The translations under genes were made by a program, and so were the position numbers. From contig CATQHB010000002.1 of the NCBI GenBank assembly GCA_958295765.1, positions 942,091-1,006,090 of the forward strand: a DNA stretch of 64,000 nucleotides, given 5' to 3'. The notes beneath the pieces are model-generated. The model had not been told where the DNA came from, did not search any database, and worked only from the letters and a program-made list of their open reading frames with translations. Below are positions 33,409 through 41,226 of the stretch, one piece after another. This DNA comes from an uncultured Dehalococcoidia bacterium. Lineage in GTDB: Bacteria > Chloroflexota > Dehalococcoidia > Lucifugimonadales > UBA3495. The first letter of the stretch is position 1; each line of letters begins with the position of its first letter.

Positions 33409-33760
33409 TTTCTACCCCCGAAAGGTACTCTACGAATTCGTTGGCCCGGTTGACCAGGATGGCCCGGGGTTCCACCGGCACATCGGTAACCTCAAAGGAC
33501 ATAATGATGACCTTGTTGCCGGGGTTGGTCAGCTTGGCCGCCGCCCCCTGGACGGAGACGATGCCGCTGCCCCGGGCGCCGGAAATGGCGTAGGTCTCGA
33601 AGCGGTTGCCGTTGTCGATGTCGCAGACCAGGACCTTCTCGTACTCCCAGATGTCCGACCGGTCCATCAGGTTCTGGTCGATGACGATGCTGCCGATGTA
33701 GTCCTCATCGCAGTTGGTCACCGTGGCCCGGTGAATCTTGGACCGCATAAGTATTCGCAT
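33392..33760 (-). CDS. panD: aspartate 1-decarboxylase proenzyme
   Basis: 122 residues. Converts L-aspartate to beta-alanine for pantothenate and coenzyme A. The self-cleavage site Gly23-Ser24 lies in DYIGSIVID and yields the pyruvoyl cofactor on the new alpha-chain. Arg54 and Tyr57 in NRFETYAISG match the active-site positions. GAGGAGGAAAC precedes the ATG. The gene is preceded by a promoter and about 470 bases of unusual leader (33761-34238). Confidence 0.93.
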   Translation of the reverse strand: MRILMRSKIHRATVTNCDEDYIGSIVIDQNLMDRSDIWEYEKVLVCDIDNGNRFETYAISGARGSGIVSVQGAAAKLTNPGNKVIIMSFEVTDVPVEPRAILVNRANEFVEYLSGVENAVKV

Positions 33761-34238
33761 TTAGTTTCCTCCTCTACTTGGCTGGGCCGGCGGCAAGCCT
33801 GCCCCGATTGGGTTTATCACAGACAAACGGAAAGACACGGGGTTTTCCAAAAATACACAAAGGTATCCTGGTGTCGCAGCGTCTTGGGTGACAGATAGCC
33901 TGAGGCGGCGGCATTAGCCCAAGGCAATGCCTACGTCGGCGGAGAATTTACTCCAACCGGAAGCTCAGGCGGCAGGCCGCCCGGAGAGACGCTTAACGCT
34001 TAAATTGGCAAGCGTAAAGAAGCTAAGGCTCGCAGGGGAGTTGGCGGCAGGGGAGGGAGGCGGTGCTCCCGGTGAAGCTGGGCGAGTCGTCGCGGTAATA
34101 ACTGAGCCAGGAAAGGCCCCTACTGGAACGCCCGGCGCGTTTCGGCTGACTAGACTCCGGTTCAACCGTCGCTTTCCGTGATAAACTTACACGCATCCTT
34201 AATTACCTCCTTGTTGGCTTAGGGTGCGTCTGGTCAGG
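33761..34238 (-). other. long unexplained leader region upstream of panD
   Basis: A promoter at 34239-34267 points through this stretch toward panD. It contains a ribosome-site-led short ORF (34023-34196) and many potential local pairings. The two ends carry related sequences in inverted order: GTTTATCAC at 33812-33820 and GTGATAAAC at 34178-34186, each next to a CGGAAAG-like segment. No known riboswitch or ribozyme signature was recognised. Confidence 0.5.
34023..34196 (-). CDS. 57-codon leader ORF upstream of panD
   Basis: ATG at 34196-34194 follows AAGGAGGTAATTAAGG, a very strong ribosome site, and a promoter about 40 bases further up. The product MRVSLSRKATVEPESS... is Ser/Arg-rich with no known domain. 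It may be a leader peptide, a degraded gene start, or part of an inserted element. Confidence 0.35.
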   Translation of the reverse strand: MRVSLSRKATVEPESSQPKRAGRSSRGLSWLSYYRDDSPSFTGSTASLPCRQLPCEP

Positions 34239-34267
34239 ATGTTATCGGTATTCCAAAGGCTTGTCAA
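34239..34267 (-). promoter_or_regulatory. promoter of the panD leader
   Basis: TTGACA (34267-34262), 17 bases, TAACAT (34244-34239) on the minus strand. The AT-richer stretch 34268-34530 beyond it holds duplicated TATGGCAGTATT and GGGAATTACACAGTT words but no gene. Confidence 0.6.
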
Positions 34268-34530
34268 ACCTGGCAATGCACGGATTACACCGCCTAATGC
34301 CGATATATGGCAGTATTCATTATTGTATGGCAGTATTATTCCTTATTACGTTGACATAATCCTGAAATACAGCCGATTGCATCTAATACAGCCATACAGA
34401 GGCAAGATTTTCACTATAGATACGTTGGGGCCGGGAGTTAGGCCGGGGCCGGGAATTACACAGTTAACCGGGAATTACACAGTTGGCCGGGCACTCCGAC
34501 TGATTAGTCTGCTATCCCGACCGCTTACCC

Positions 34531-34644
34531 TGTCATTCCGACCGCAGGGAGGAATCTAAAATGCCCGGCCCTTGCCAACATCCGGTTCCGGCGAGGATCT
34601 CGCTGATGCAGGAGTTTAGATTCCTCGCTCCGCTCGGAATGACA
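34531..34644. repeat. inverted-repeat element, TGTCATTCCGACCG family
   Basis: TGTCATTCCGACCGCAGGG...GAATCTAAA and TTTAGATTCCTC...CGGAATGACA face each other around a 50-base centre. Relative at 40980-41067. Further single half-copies lie at 34660-34745 and 36712-36790. Confidence 0.8.
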
Positions 34645-34859
34645 GAGTAAGCAGTCGGGATAGCAGACTAATTGGTCGGAATGACCGGGCAAGCAGTGGA
34701 ATGACCGGGCAAGCGGTTGGAATGGCATAGACTTTTCTCAGAATGACCCGGAACTTACAATGACAATGGCGCCGGGCTTTCATATAACTTGCAATGGCGC
34801 CAGGCTCTCAACGTCCTGTACCGGGGCAATCGCAGCATAACCCGGTCAGCATAAACAAC

Positions 34860-34956
34860 CCGTCGTTCCGGCGAAAGCCGGAATCCAGAACGCTCGGTAG
34901 CCGGCGCGCTCTTTTCCGGGGGATTTCCTGGATTCCGGCTTTCGCCGGAACGACGG
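34860..34956. repeat. inverted-repeat element, CGTCGTTCCGGC family
   Basis: Same 29-base arms as 11175-11271. Followed by a short GGTTGCC-rich direct repeat (34967-35005) before the deacylase gene. Confidence 0.85.
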
Positions 34957-35081
34957 TGGCTTGGGTTGCCGCCGGTTGCCTGGGTTGCCGCCGGTTGCCG
35001 GTTGCCCTGGTTAAGGCGCGACGGCCCGGCTGTTCTATAGCCAACGGCGCAACTCCTGAACCTGATAGTGAGGAAGGGTTT

Positions 35082-36641
35082 ATGTTTGATTTGTTGATAC
35101 GGGGCGGTCGAATTATTGACGGTACGGGTCAAACCTGGTTCCGGGGTAGTGTGGGCGTGGCCGGGGATACCGTTACCGTGCTGCGGGGCGATACGGCGGC
35201 GGTGGCTGCCGGCCGGGTGATTGACGCCGGGGATGCGGTGGTCTGTCCGGGTTTCATTGATATGCACTCCCACTCGGATCTGATGCTGTTGTCCGAACCC
35301 CGGCACGAGGCCAAGCTGCGACAGGGGGTAACTACCGACGCCCTGGGAATGGACGGTTTATCCTATGCGCCCACCTCGCCGGCCCGGTTGGAGGAACTGC
35401 TGACCTACCTGGCGGCGGTCAACGGCGCCCCGCCGCCGGAGGTGCGCTGGGGCAGCGTCAAGGAGTTTCTGGACCTGCTGGACGGGCGGGTGGCCTGCAA
35501 CGTAGTTTACTTCGTGCCGCACGCCGCCATCCGGGTGGAGGCAATGGGCTGGGCCGACCGGTTGCCCAATCCGGCGGAACTGGCCCGGATGCAGGAACTG
35601 GCCCGCCAGGGGATGCGGGACGGCGCCTTTGGATTTGCCACCGGCTTGACCTACCCGCCGGGGGCCTACAGCGACACCGATGAATTGGTGGCGGTCAGCG
35701 AGGCCATCCGGGACCTGGGCGGGTTCTATATGACCCATGCCCGCTACAGCCTGGGCGACCGTCTCCTTGACCCCTTCCGGGAGGCGGTCAACATCGGTCA
35801 GCGCAGTGGCGTTCCGGTGCATATTTCCCACTACCACAATCCGGTGGACGGCATGGGGGAGCGGATGACGGCCCTGGTGGATGAGGGGCGCAACGCCGGG
35901 GTTGACGTTACCTATGACCAGTATCCCTATGCCGCCGCCAGCACCGTCCTCCATTCCCTGCTGCCCTACTGGGTACACGCCGGCGGGCCGGCCGCCCTGC
36001 TCAGCCGTATTCAGGACCGCCGCATCCGGGACGAAATGGGGGACTCGGTGGAACCCCAATGGGGCTTGACCCTGGATCACTACATTTTCAGCCACGTCGG
36101 TTCGGAGCAAAACAAGGAGTGGGAGGGCCGCTCTCTGGTGGACCTGGCCCGGCATCAGGGTAAAAGGATGGTGGACGCCATCTGCGACCTGCTGATTGAG
36201 GAGAACCTGGACGTGGCCTTTGTGGCCCGCACCGGGAACCCGGACAACATCCGCGCCATCGCCCGGCATCCGGCGCAAATGGTCGGCTCCGACGGGCTGC
36301 TCACCGGGAGCCAGCCCAATCCCCGCACCTACGGCACTTTCCCCTACGTCCTGGGCCAGTTCGTGCGGGAGGAGGGCCTGCTGCGGCTGGAGGAGGCGGT
36401 GCGGAAAATGACCGCCATCCCGGCCCAGCGTTTGGGCCTGGCCGACCGGGGCATTATCCGTGATGGTATGAAGGCCGACCTGGTAGTCTTTGACCCGGCG
36501 CGGGTGGAGGCCAAAGCCACCTTCGAGCAGCCCCGCCAGTACCCGGAAGGCATCGACTACGTAATCGTCAACGGCCAGGTAGTAATCGACCAGGGCGCCC
36601 ACACCGGCGCCCTACCGGGCCGCGCCCTGCGCTCGCAGTGA
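35082..36641 (+). CDS. N-acyl-D-amino-acid deacylase-like amidohydrolase
   Basis: 519 residues. N-terminal beta sandwich (LLIRGGRIIDGTG), metal motif GFIDMHSHSD, GVTTDALGMDG, THARY and HISHYHNP are laid out as in D-aminoacylases, which remove the acyl group from N-acyl-D-amino acids. The C-terminal LADRGIIRDGMKADLVVFDP is typical. ATG 35082 has GAGGAAGGG upstream; longer readings run back into a repeat. Length is near the family norm of about 480-530. Its occurrence near D-amino-acid-type PLP proteins (44235-46493) may be meaningful. Confidence 0.87.
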   Translation: MFDLLIRGGRIIDGTGQTWFRGSVGVAGDTVTVLRGDTAAVAAGRVIDAGDAVVCPGFIDMHSHSDLMLLSEPRHEAKLRQGVTTDALGMDGLSYAPTSPARLEELLTYLAAVNGAPPPEVRWGSVKEFLDLLDGRVACNVVYFVPHAAIRVEAMGWADRLPNPAELARMQELARQGMRDGAFGFATGLTYPPGAYSDTDELVAVSEAIRDLGGFYMTHARYSLGDRLLDPFREAVNIGQRSGVPVHISHYHNPVDGMGERMTALVDEGRNAGVDVTYDQYPYAAASTVLHSLLPYWVHAGGPAALLSRIQDRRIRDEMGDSVEPQWGLTLDHYIFSHVGSEQNKEWEGRSLVDLARHQGKRMVDAICDLLIEENLDVAFVARTGNPDNIRAIARHPAQMVGSDGLLTGSQPNPRTYGTFPYVLGQFVREEGLLRLEEAVRKMTAIPAQRLGLADRGIIRDGMKADLVVFDPARVEAKATFEQPRQYPEGIDYVIVNGQVVIDQGAHTGALPGRALRSQ

Positions 36642-36653
36642 ACGGGGGGTTGT

Positions 36654-36843
36654 CCACGAAGGGCACGAAGGGGCACGAAGGTTTTTTTAGTTTTATTAGT
36701 TAGGCAGTTGGCCGGTCATTCCGACCGTTTTGCCAAGTCATTCCGGCCACGGTTCTATGTCATTCTGACTGCTTTGCCAGTCATTTCGACAGACTAATAT
36801 AAAACTAAAAAACCCCTTCGTGCCCCTTCGTGCCCTTCGTGGA
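36654..36843. repeat. MITE-like element with about 46-base inverted arms
   Basis: CCACGAAGGGCACGAAGG...TTTTTTAGTTTTATTAGT on the left is mirrored by ACTAATATAAAACTAAAAAA...CCTTCGTGG on the right, with small indels. The centre holds degenerate TCATTCCGAC words. Lies between convergent genes and could also end both transcripts (T and A runs at both sides). Confidence 0.75.
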
Positions 36844-36853
36844 TTAACCCCGT

Positions 36854-37627
36854 CTAACGCCCCTGCCAGACCGGGGCGCGCTTTTCGGCGAAGGCCCGGA
36901 CGCCTTCCTGGGCGTCTTCGGTTTGCAGCACCTCGTCCCGCTTGTTCTGGGCGAAGGCTACCCGCTCTTCCAGGCCCATTTCGGCGCCCTTGATGGAGGC
37001 TTCCTTGATGGCGGCCAGGGACAGGGGGGCGTTGGCGGTTATCTGCCGCGCCATTTCCTCGGCCCGGGGCAGCACCTCTTCCGGGGCTACCACGTAGTTG
37101 ACCAGCATCAACTCCAGGGCTTTCTGCGCGTTCACAAACTCGCCGGTGAATAGGAACTCAAAGGCGATGTTGCGCGGCACTACCTGGGAGAGCAGGGCCG
37201 GCCCGCTGACCGAGGAGATGCCCCGCTTGGCCTGGGGCCAGCCGAAACGGGCCTCGGTAGAGGCGATGCGGAGGTCGCTGCCCAGGGCGATGCCGCAGCC
37301 CTGGGCCAGGCAGATGCCGTTGATGGCCGAGATGATCGGCTTCCAGATTTTGGACTGCTCCACGTAGAGGTCGCCGGTGCTGGGGCCTTCGTTGGCCCGG
37401 TCATTAGCCATCGCCACCAGGTCATGGCCGGTGGAAAAGGCCCGGCCCCGTCCGGTAACGATGGCGCAGCGGACGGCCGGGTTGTGCTTCACGTCCTGAA
37501 AAGCGTCCCACAAAAGCTGCCGCATCGCCGGGTCGATGGCGTTCAGCTTCTCCGGGCGGTTCATGGTGATGTAGGCAATGCCGTCCTTGATTTCGTAAAG
37601 GGCTTCCGGTTCGGTTTGGGTGGTCAA
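36854..37627 (-). CDS. enoyl-CoA hydratase/isomerase (crotonase) family protein
   Basis: 257 residues. The oxyanion-hole segments RAFSTGHDL and NGICLAQGCGIALGSD are present. At the position of the first catalytic Glu of enoyl-CoA hydratase (in FG-x-PE) it has WPQ, while the second Glu (AFEFLFTGE) is kept. It may therefore be an isomerase, hydrolase or other crotonase rather than a simple hydratase. The start is TTG (37627-37625) with AGGAGG 7 bases upstream. Confidence 0.87.
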   Translation of the reverse strand: MTTQTEPEALYEIKDGIAYITMNRPEKLNAIDPAMRQLLWDAFQDVKHNPAVRCAIVTGRGRAFSTGHDLVAMANDRANEGPSTGDLYVEQSKIWKPIISAINGICLAQGCGIALGSDLRIASTEARFGWPQAKRGISSVSGPALLSQVVPRNIAFEFLFTGEFVNAQKALELMLVNYVVAPEEVLPRAEEMARQITANAPLSLAAIKEASIKGAEMGLEERVAFAQNKRDEVLQTEDAQEGVRAFAEKRAPVWQGR

Positions 37628-37717
37628 GGTGGTTCCTCCTTATGGAATTAGGAATTTACGTCTTGATTTTATCGGCGTAGGGCCAAACTTTTATCGTTAC
37701 TTGGCAAAGCCGCTTGG

Positions 37718-37901
37718 CCCGCTCATGGTGAGCTTCCTGGCCCGCTCATGGTGAGCCGCTTGGCCCGCTCATGGTGCGCTTCTTGGCCCGCTCATGGTGA
37801 GCCGCTTGGCCCGCTCATGGTGCGCTTTCCTGGCCCGCTCATGGTGAGCTTGTCGAACCACGAACCCCGTCCTTCGACAAGCTCAGGATGAGCGGGGTAT
37901 T
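37718..37901. repeat. tandem CCGCTCATGGTGAGC units plus inverted pair
   Basis: Six copies of a 22-25-base unit (GGCCCGCTCATGGTGAGC with variable CTTGGC/TTCCTGGC linkers) lead into a normal CTCATGGTGAGC inverted pair at 37840-37901. Only one half of the palindrome has expanded. Confidence 0.85.
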
Positions 37902-37938
37902 TGCTCCGGCGAGGAGAGTCGAAAAACCCGGCCCCTCC

Positions 37939-39213
37939 CTAGATAATCCGCGACCCCGTCGGTTTCGTACCGATAACCCCGCCTTCCTCCAGCCGGTCAA
38001 TGTCCCCGTCGGTCAGGCCCAGCAGTTCCCGGTAGATTTGGCGGTTGTGCTGGCCCAGGGTGGGGGAGGGCCAGTGAACCTGGCCGGGGGTGGCGGACAT
38101 CCGCCAGGCAAAGCCCTGATACCACTTCGGCCCGGCCTGGGGGTGGTCAACGTAGTTAAAGGTGCCGCGCTCGGTGTAGTGTTCGTTTTCCAGCAAGTCC
38201 GGCCCCCGCAGCACCGGGCCGGCCGGTATCCCCCGCTCCTGGAGTTGGCGGGTGATGTCCCACAAATCCCGATCGGCGGCCCATTCCCCGATAATCCGGT
38301 CCAATTCCCGCTGATTTTCCAGCCGGGCCGCGTTGTCGGCGTACTGCGGGTTATCGGCCAGTTCCGGCCGGCCGATGACCTCAGCCAACTGCCGCCACTG
38401 GTCATTATTGGTAACGGCGATGGTAACCCAGCGGTCGGCGCCGGCGCAGGGGTAGGCGTTATGGGGGGCAAACCAGGGAGAATGATTGCCCCGCCGCTCC
38501 GGTTCCTGGCCGGTCATCTGGTAGGCCAGCACCTCGCCGCCGATGAGGGCGACCGCCGATTCCTGCTGAGAAACGTCCACGAACATTCCTTTGCCGGTGC
38601 GCCGGCGGTAGCGCAGGGCGGCCAGCAACACCCCGGCGGCGTGGGAGCCGGTGATGGGGTCGCCGTGATTGATGCCCGACTTCATCGGCCCGTCGTTGGC
38701 GTAGCCGGTCATGTGGGCCATGCCGGAAAGCTGCTCCTGCCCAATGCCGTAGGCCACGTAGTTCTGCCAGGGGCCGCTGTTGCCAAAGGCCGGCATGGAG
38801 GCGTAAATCAAATCCGGGCGGATTCGCCGCAGCGTCTCATAGTCATAACCCAATCGGGCCAGGCTGCCCTGGCGGAAGTTTTCAATCACCGCGTCGGAGA
38901 TGGACACCAGTTCCTCAAAGACCTGCCGGCCTTTCGCCTCGGTCAGTTCCAGGGTGATGCCGTACTTGCTCATGTGGAGGCAGTTGAACCAGCCGTTGCG
39001 GTTCCAGGGTTCCGGCCCCGGGTCGGAGTCGGGGTAGGCGGCGATGCCGGGCGCCGGGCTGACCGGCCCCCGGTGGGAGTCATAGACCCGCAGCGACTCC
39101 AGCTTGATGACTTCCGCGCCCATATCGGCCAGCAGCTTGGTGCAGTACGGCCCGGCCCAGATGCGGGACAGGTCGAGGATGCGATAGTTTTTCAGCGGTT
39201 GTGCCTTGCTCAC
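37939..39213 (-). CDS. family III (CaiB/BaiF) CoA-transferase, second of pair
   Basis: 424 residues. ILDLSRIWAGPYCTKLLADMG and VIKLES at the N-terminus, KYGITLEL, and a central NGPMKSG/GDPITG region are typical of formyl-CoA/carnitine CoA-transferases. The start is GTG 39213, directly after the TAG of the upstream paralogue, so the pair is co-translated and may form a heterodimer. Substrates unknown. Confidence 0.88.
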   Translation of the reverse strand: MSKAQPLKNYRILDLSRIWAGPYCTKLLADMGAEVIKLESLRVYDSHRGPVSPAPGIAAYPDSDPGPEPWNRNGWFNCLHMSKYGITLELTEAKGRQVFEELVSISDAVIENFRQGSLARLGYDYETLRRIRPDLIYASMPAFGNSGPWQNYVAYGIGQEQLSGMAHMTGYANDGPMKSGINHGDPITGSHAAGVLLAALRYRRRTGKGMFVDVSQQESAVALIGGEVLAYQMTGQEPERRGNHSPWFAPHNAYPCAGADRWVTIAVTNNDQWRQLAEVIGRPELADNPQYADNAARLENQRELDRIIGEWAADRDLWDITRQLQERGIPAGPVLRGPDLLENEHYTERGTFNYVDHPQAGPKWYQGFAWRMSATPGQVHWPSPTLGQHNRQIYRELLGLTDGDIDRLEEGGVIGTKPTGSRII

Positions 39214-40416
39214 CTAAATGACTCCTTCCGCGTGGAGACGTTCCACCTCGGCGGCGGAATAGCCCAGGCCGCCCAGGATTTCCAGACAATGCTCGGCCAG
39301 CAGCGGGGCGCGGCGATAGACCCAGGAGGCAATGTCGCCGCTCTCCGGGCTGATGGGCGGGCCGGGATACTGGAGGGTTCCCGCCACCGGATGCTCCAGG
39401 CTGACGAAATAGTCCCGGGCCGTCAACTGCTCCATCTCCAGAATGTCCCGCATTTCGGCGACGAAGGAAAAGCCCAGGCCGTGTTCCTGGCCGGCCTTGA
39501 AAATGTCCACCTTGTCGTGTTCCAGCAGCCAGGGCAGCATCAGGGCGTCCACCTCGTCGGCGTTGAGCAGGCGGCCCTGGCGGGAGGCGAACCGGGCGTC
39601 GGCCAACTCCTCCCGCTCCATAATGTTTGCCACCTCCGGCCAATTCTGGTCCGGGCCGGCGATAATGCCCACAAAACCGTCCTGGCAGGGGTAGATGCCC
39701 CAGGCGGCCCGGCCATAGCCCCGGTTGCCGACGCGGGTGAACTCCCGGCCGGAGTAGCTGTATTGCATCAGGGCATTTTCCAGCACGTTGGTGGCGTACT
39801 CGGCGATTGCCAGGTCAATGTGCTGCCCCTCGCCGCTGTCCTCGGCGTGGAGCAGGGCGGTCATCGTGGCGACAAAGGCGTTCTGGCCGGCGCCCAGTTG
39901 GGCCAGGGGCGCGCCCTCCTTCAGCGGCGGCTGCTCCGGCTCCCCGGTAATGTTCATCAGCCCGCCGGCGGCGTACAGGTTTATCTCCGACGCCTTCCAG
40001 TCCCGGTAGGGGCCGGTCTGCCCGTAGTTGGAGATGGAGGTCATTACCAGGGCCGGGTTTTCCCGGCGCAAGGCCGGGTAGTCCAGCCCCAACTTTGCCA
40101 TCGTGCCGGGGGCGAAGTTCTCCACCAGAATATCGGCGGAGCGGGCCAGTTCGAGGATTATGGCCCGGCCCTGGTCGGTTTTCAGGTCCAGGGTCAGGCT
40201 CTTTTTGGCAGTGTTCAGGTAGAGGAACCAGGCGCCGCTTTCGCCGGGCTGCCGGGGGTTGGCGAAGGGCGGGAAGTGGCGCAGCGGGTCGCCGCCGCCG
40301 GGCCGCTCCACCTTGATAACCTCGGCGCCCAAAGTCGCCAGCAGCTTGGCGCAATAGGGGCCGGCAAAGTAATGGGTCAAGTCGATGACCTTGACCCCCT
40401 CAAGCAGTCCGGGCAT
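39214..40416 (-). CDS. family III (CaiB/BaiF) CoA-transferase, first of pair
   Basis: 400 residues. IDLTHYFAGPYCAKLLATLG, VIKVERPGGGDPLR, LDLKTDQGR and LVENFAPGTMAKLG are diagnostic. These enzymes move CoA between carboxylic acids through an active-site Asp. ATG 40416 has CAGGAGA upstream. Paired CaiB-family genes are known in Chloroflexus (succinyl-CoA:malate CoA-transferase), but no carbon-fixation genes are nearby to support that here. Confidence 0.9.
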   Translation of the reverse strand: MPGLLEGVKVIDLTHYFAGPYCAKLLATLGAEVIKVERPGGGDPLRHFPPFANPRQPGESGAWFLYLNTAKKSLTLDLKTDQGRAIILELARSADILVENFAPGTMAKLGLDYPALRRENPALVMTSISNYGQTGPYRDWKASEINLYAAGGLMNITGEPEQPPLKEGAPLAQLGAGQNAFVATMTALLHAEDSGEGQHIDLAIAEYATNVLENALMQYSYSGREFTRVGNRGYGRAAWGIYPCQDGFVGIIAGPDQNWPEVANIMEREELADARFASRQGRLLNADEVDALMLPWLLEHDKVDIFKAGQEHGLGFSFVAEMRDILEMEQLTARDYFVSLEHPVAGTLQYPGPPISPESGDIASWVYRRAPLLAEHCLEILGGLGYSAAEVERLHAEGVI

Positions 40417-40568
40417 AGGCCGTCTCCTGGAGAAACTTGGCGCCGCCCGTCCCTAACCGGGTTAAAGAAAACCGGAATCCGGGAGGCCGCCAATCCAATC
40501 GCAGTGTATTGTTGCATTGGCCGGGTAGGAAATGCAAGGGGTGAAGGGCCGGCGGTGGCCGGTGGGCA

Positions 40569-40711
40569 TCCTTCGACAAGCTCAGGATGAGCGGAACAAA
40601 CCAGGCCCCCAACCCGCTCAGGATGAGCGGAACAAACCAGGCCCCTAACCCGCTCAGGATGAGCGGAACAAACCAGGCCCCCAACCCGCTCATGGTGAGC
40701 CTGTCGAACCA
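40569..40711. repeat. tandem 36-base CTCAGGATGAGCGG units
   Basis: Three to four copies of CTCAGGATGAGCGGAACAAA plus CCAGGCCCC(C/T)AACCCG, ended by an inverted CTCATGGTGAGC half. Here the other half of the palindrome has expanded compared with 37718. Confidence 0.85.
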
Positions 40712-40728
40712 CCCACCCTACGTTGTCC

Positions 40729-40925
40729 GGTAGGGGCGGGTTTGTAACCCGCCCTTCCTCAGGTGCAGGAATGGTTCAACAAGGGCATAACCTTTTTCCG
40801 GCATTTCCTTGCCGTTGCGGTGTAGGGGCGGTTCGCGAACCGCCCCTACGTTCACCCGAAAATGACCGGGTGAGGAATACCAACCTTGCCCCTGAGCCAG
40901 GGCGGGTTACAAACCCGCCCCTACC
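40729..40925. repeat. REP palindromes of the GGGCGGGTT and GGGGCGGTTCGC types
   Basis: GGGCGGGTT palindromes at about 40731-40756 and 40898-40924, and a perfect TAGGGGCGGTTCGC/GAACCGCCCCTA palindrome at about 40822-40849. No gene in this stretch. Confidence 0.8.
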
Positions 40926-40979
40926 ATTACCAACCCGCCGGTGCCGGATAAGGTTCTCTGTCATTCCGACCGCTCATCC

Positions 40980-41067
40980 TGTCATTCCGACCGGAGGGAG
41001 GAATCTAAAATGCCGGCCCTTGACTTCTCTCAAGGTTTTTAGATTCCTCCCTGCGGTCGGAATGACA
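40980..41067. repeat. inverted-repeat element, TGTCATTCCGACCG family
   Basis: TGTCATTCCGACCGGAGGG...GAATCTAAA mirrored by TTTAGATTCCTCC...GGTCGGAATGACA. Confidence 0.85.
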
Positions 41068-41088
41068 TTGGGGGGGTCATCGGTGCAA

Positions 41089-41147
41089 GGGGCGGTTCGC
41101 AACCTAATTCCCAATTCCTAATTCTTAATTCTTAATTCCTAATTCCC
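41089..41147 (+). repeat. left flank repeat of the GLUG-protein cassette
   Basis: GGGGCGGTTCGC followed by CCTAATTC, AATTCCTAATTC and TTAATTCTTAATTCC words. It is the inverted counterpart of 43616-43675. Confidence 0.8.
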
Positions 41148-41150
41148 CGG

Positions 41151-41180
41151 TTGACCTTGACTTTCACGGGATACTATAAT
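41151..41180 (+). promoter_or_regulatory. promoter of the GLUG surface protein gene
   Basis: TTGACC at 41151-41156, 18 bases, TATAAT at 41175-41180, 47 bases before the start codon. Confidence 0.6.
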
Positions 41181-41226
41181 AGGCCCCGCAACCCGTAACC
41201 CTTACCTCAAGGATGGCAGGAACGTT

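Noticed and set aside
33927-34181. Plus-strand 84-codon open frame in the panD leader region
   Set aside because: No ribosome site; low-complexity Ala/Gly/Arg composition; the promoter and ribosome site here point the other way.
33761-34238. RNase P RNA, tmRNA, SRP RNA, cobalamin riboswitch or group II intron in the panD leader
   Set aside because: Their conserved sequence signatures were looked for on both strands and not found.
37888-40590. A 900-codon plus-strand open frame across the two CoA-transferases
   Set aside because: It is antisense to two convincing CaiB-family genes, is dominated by Gly/Val/Gln/His of the kind shadow frames give, and has no domain.
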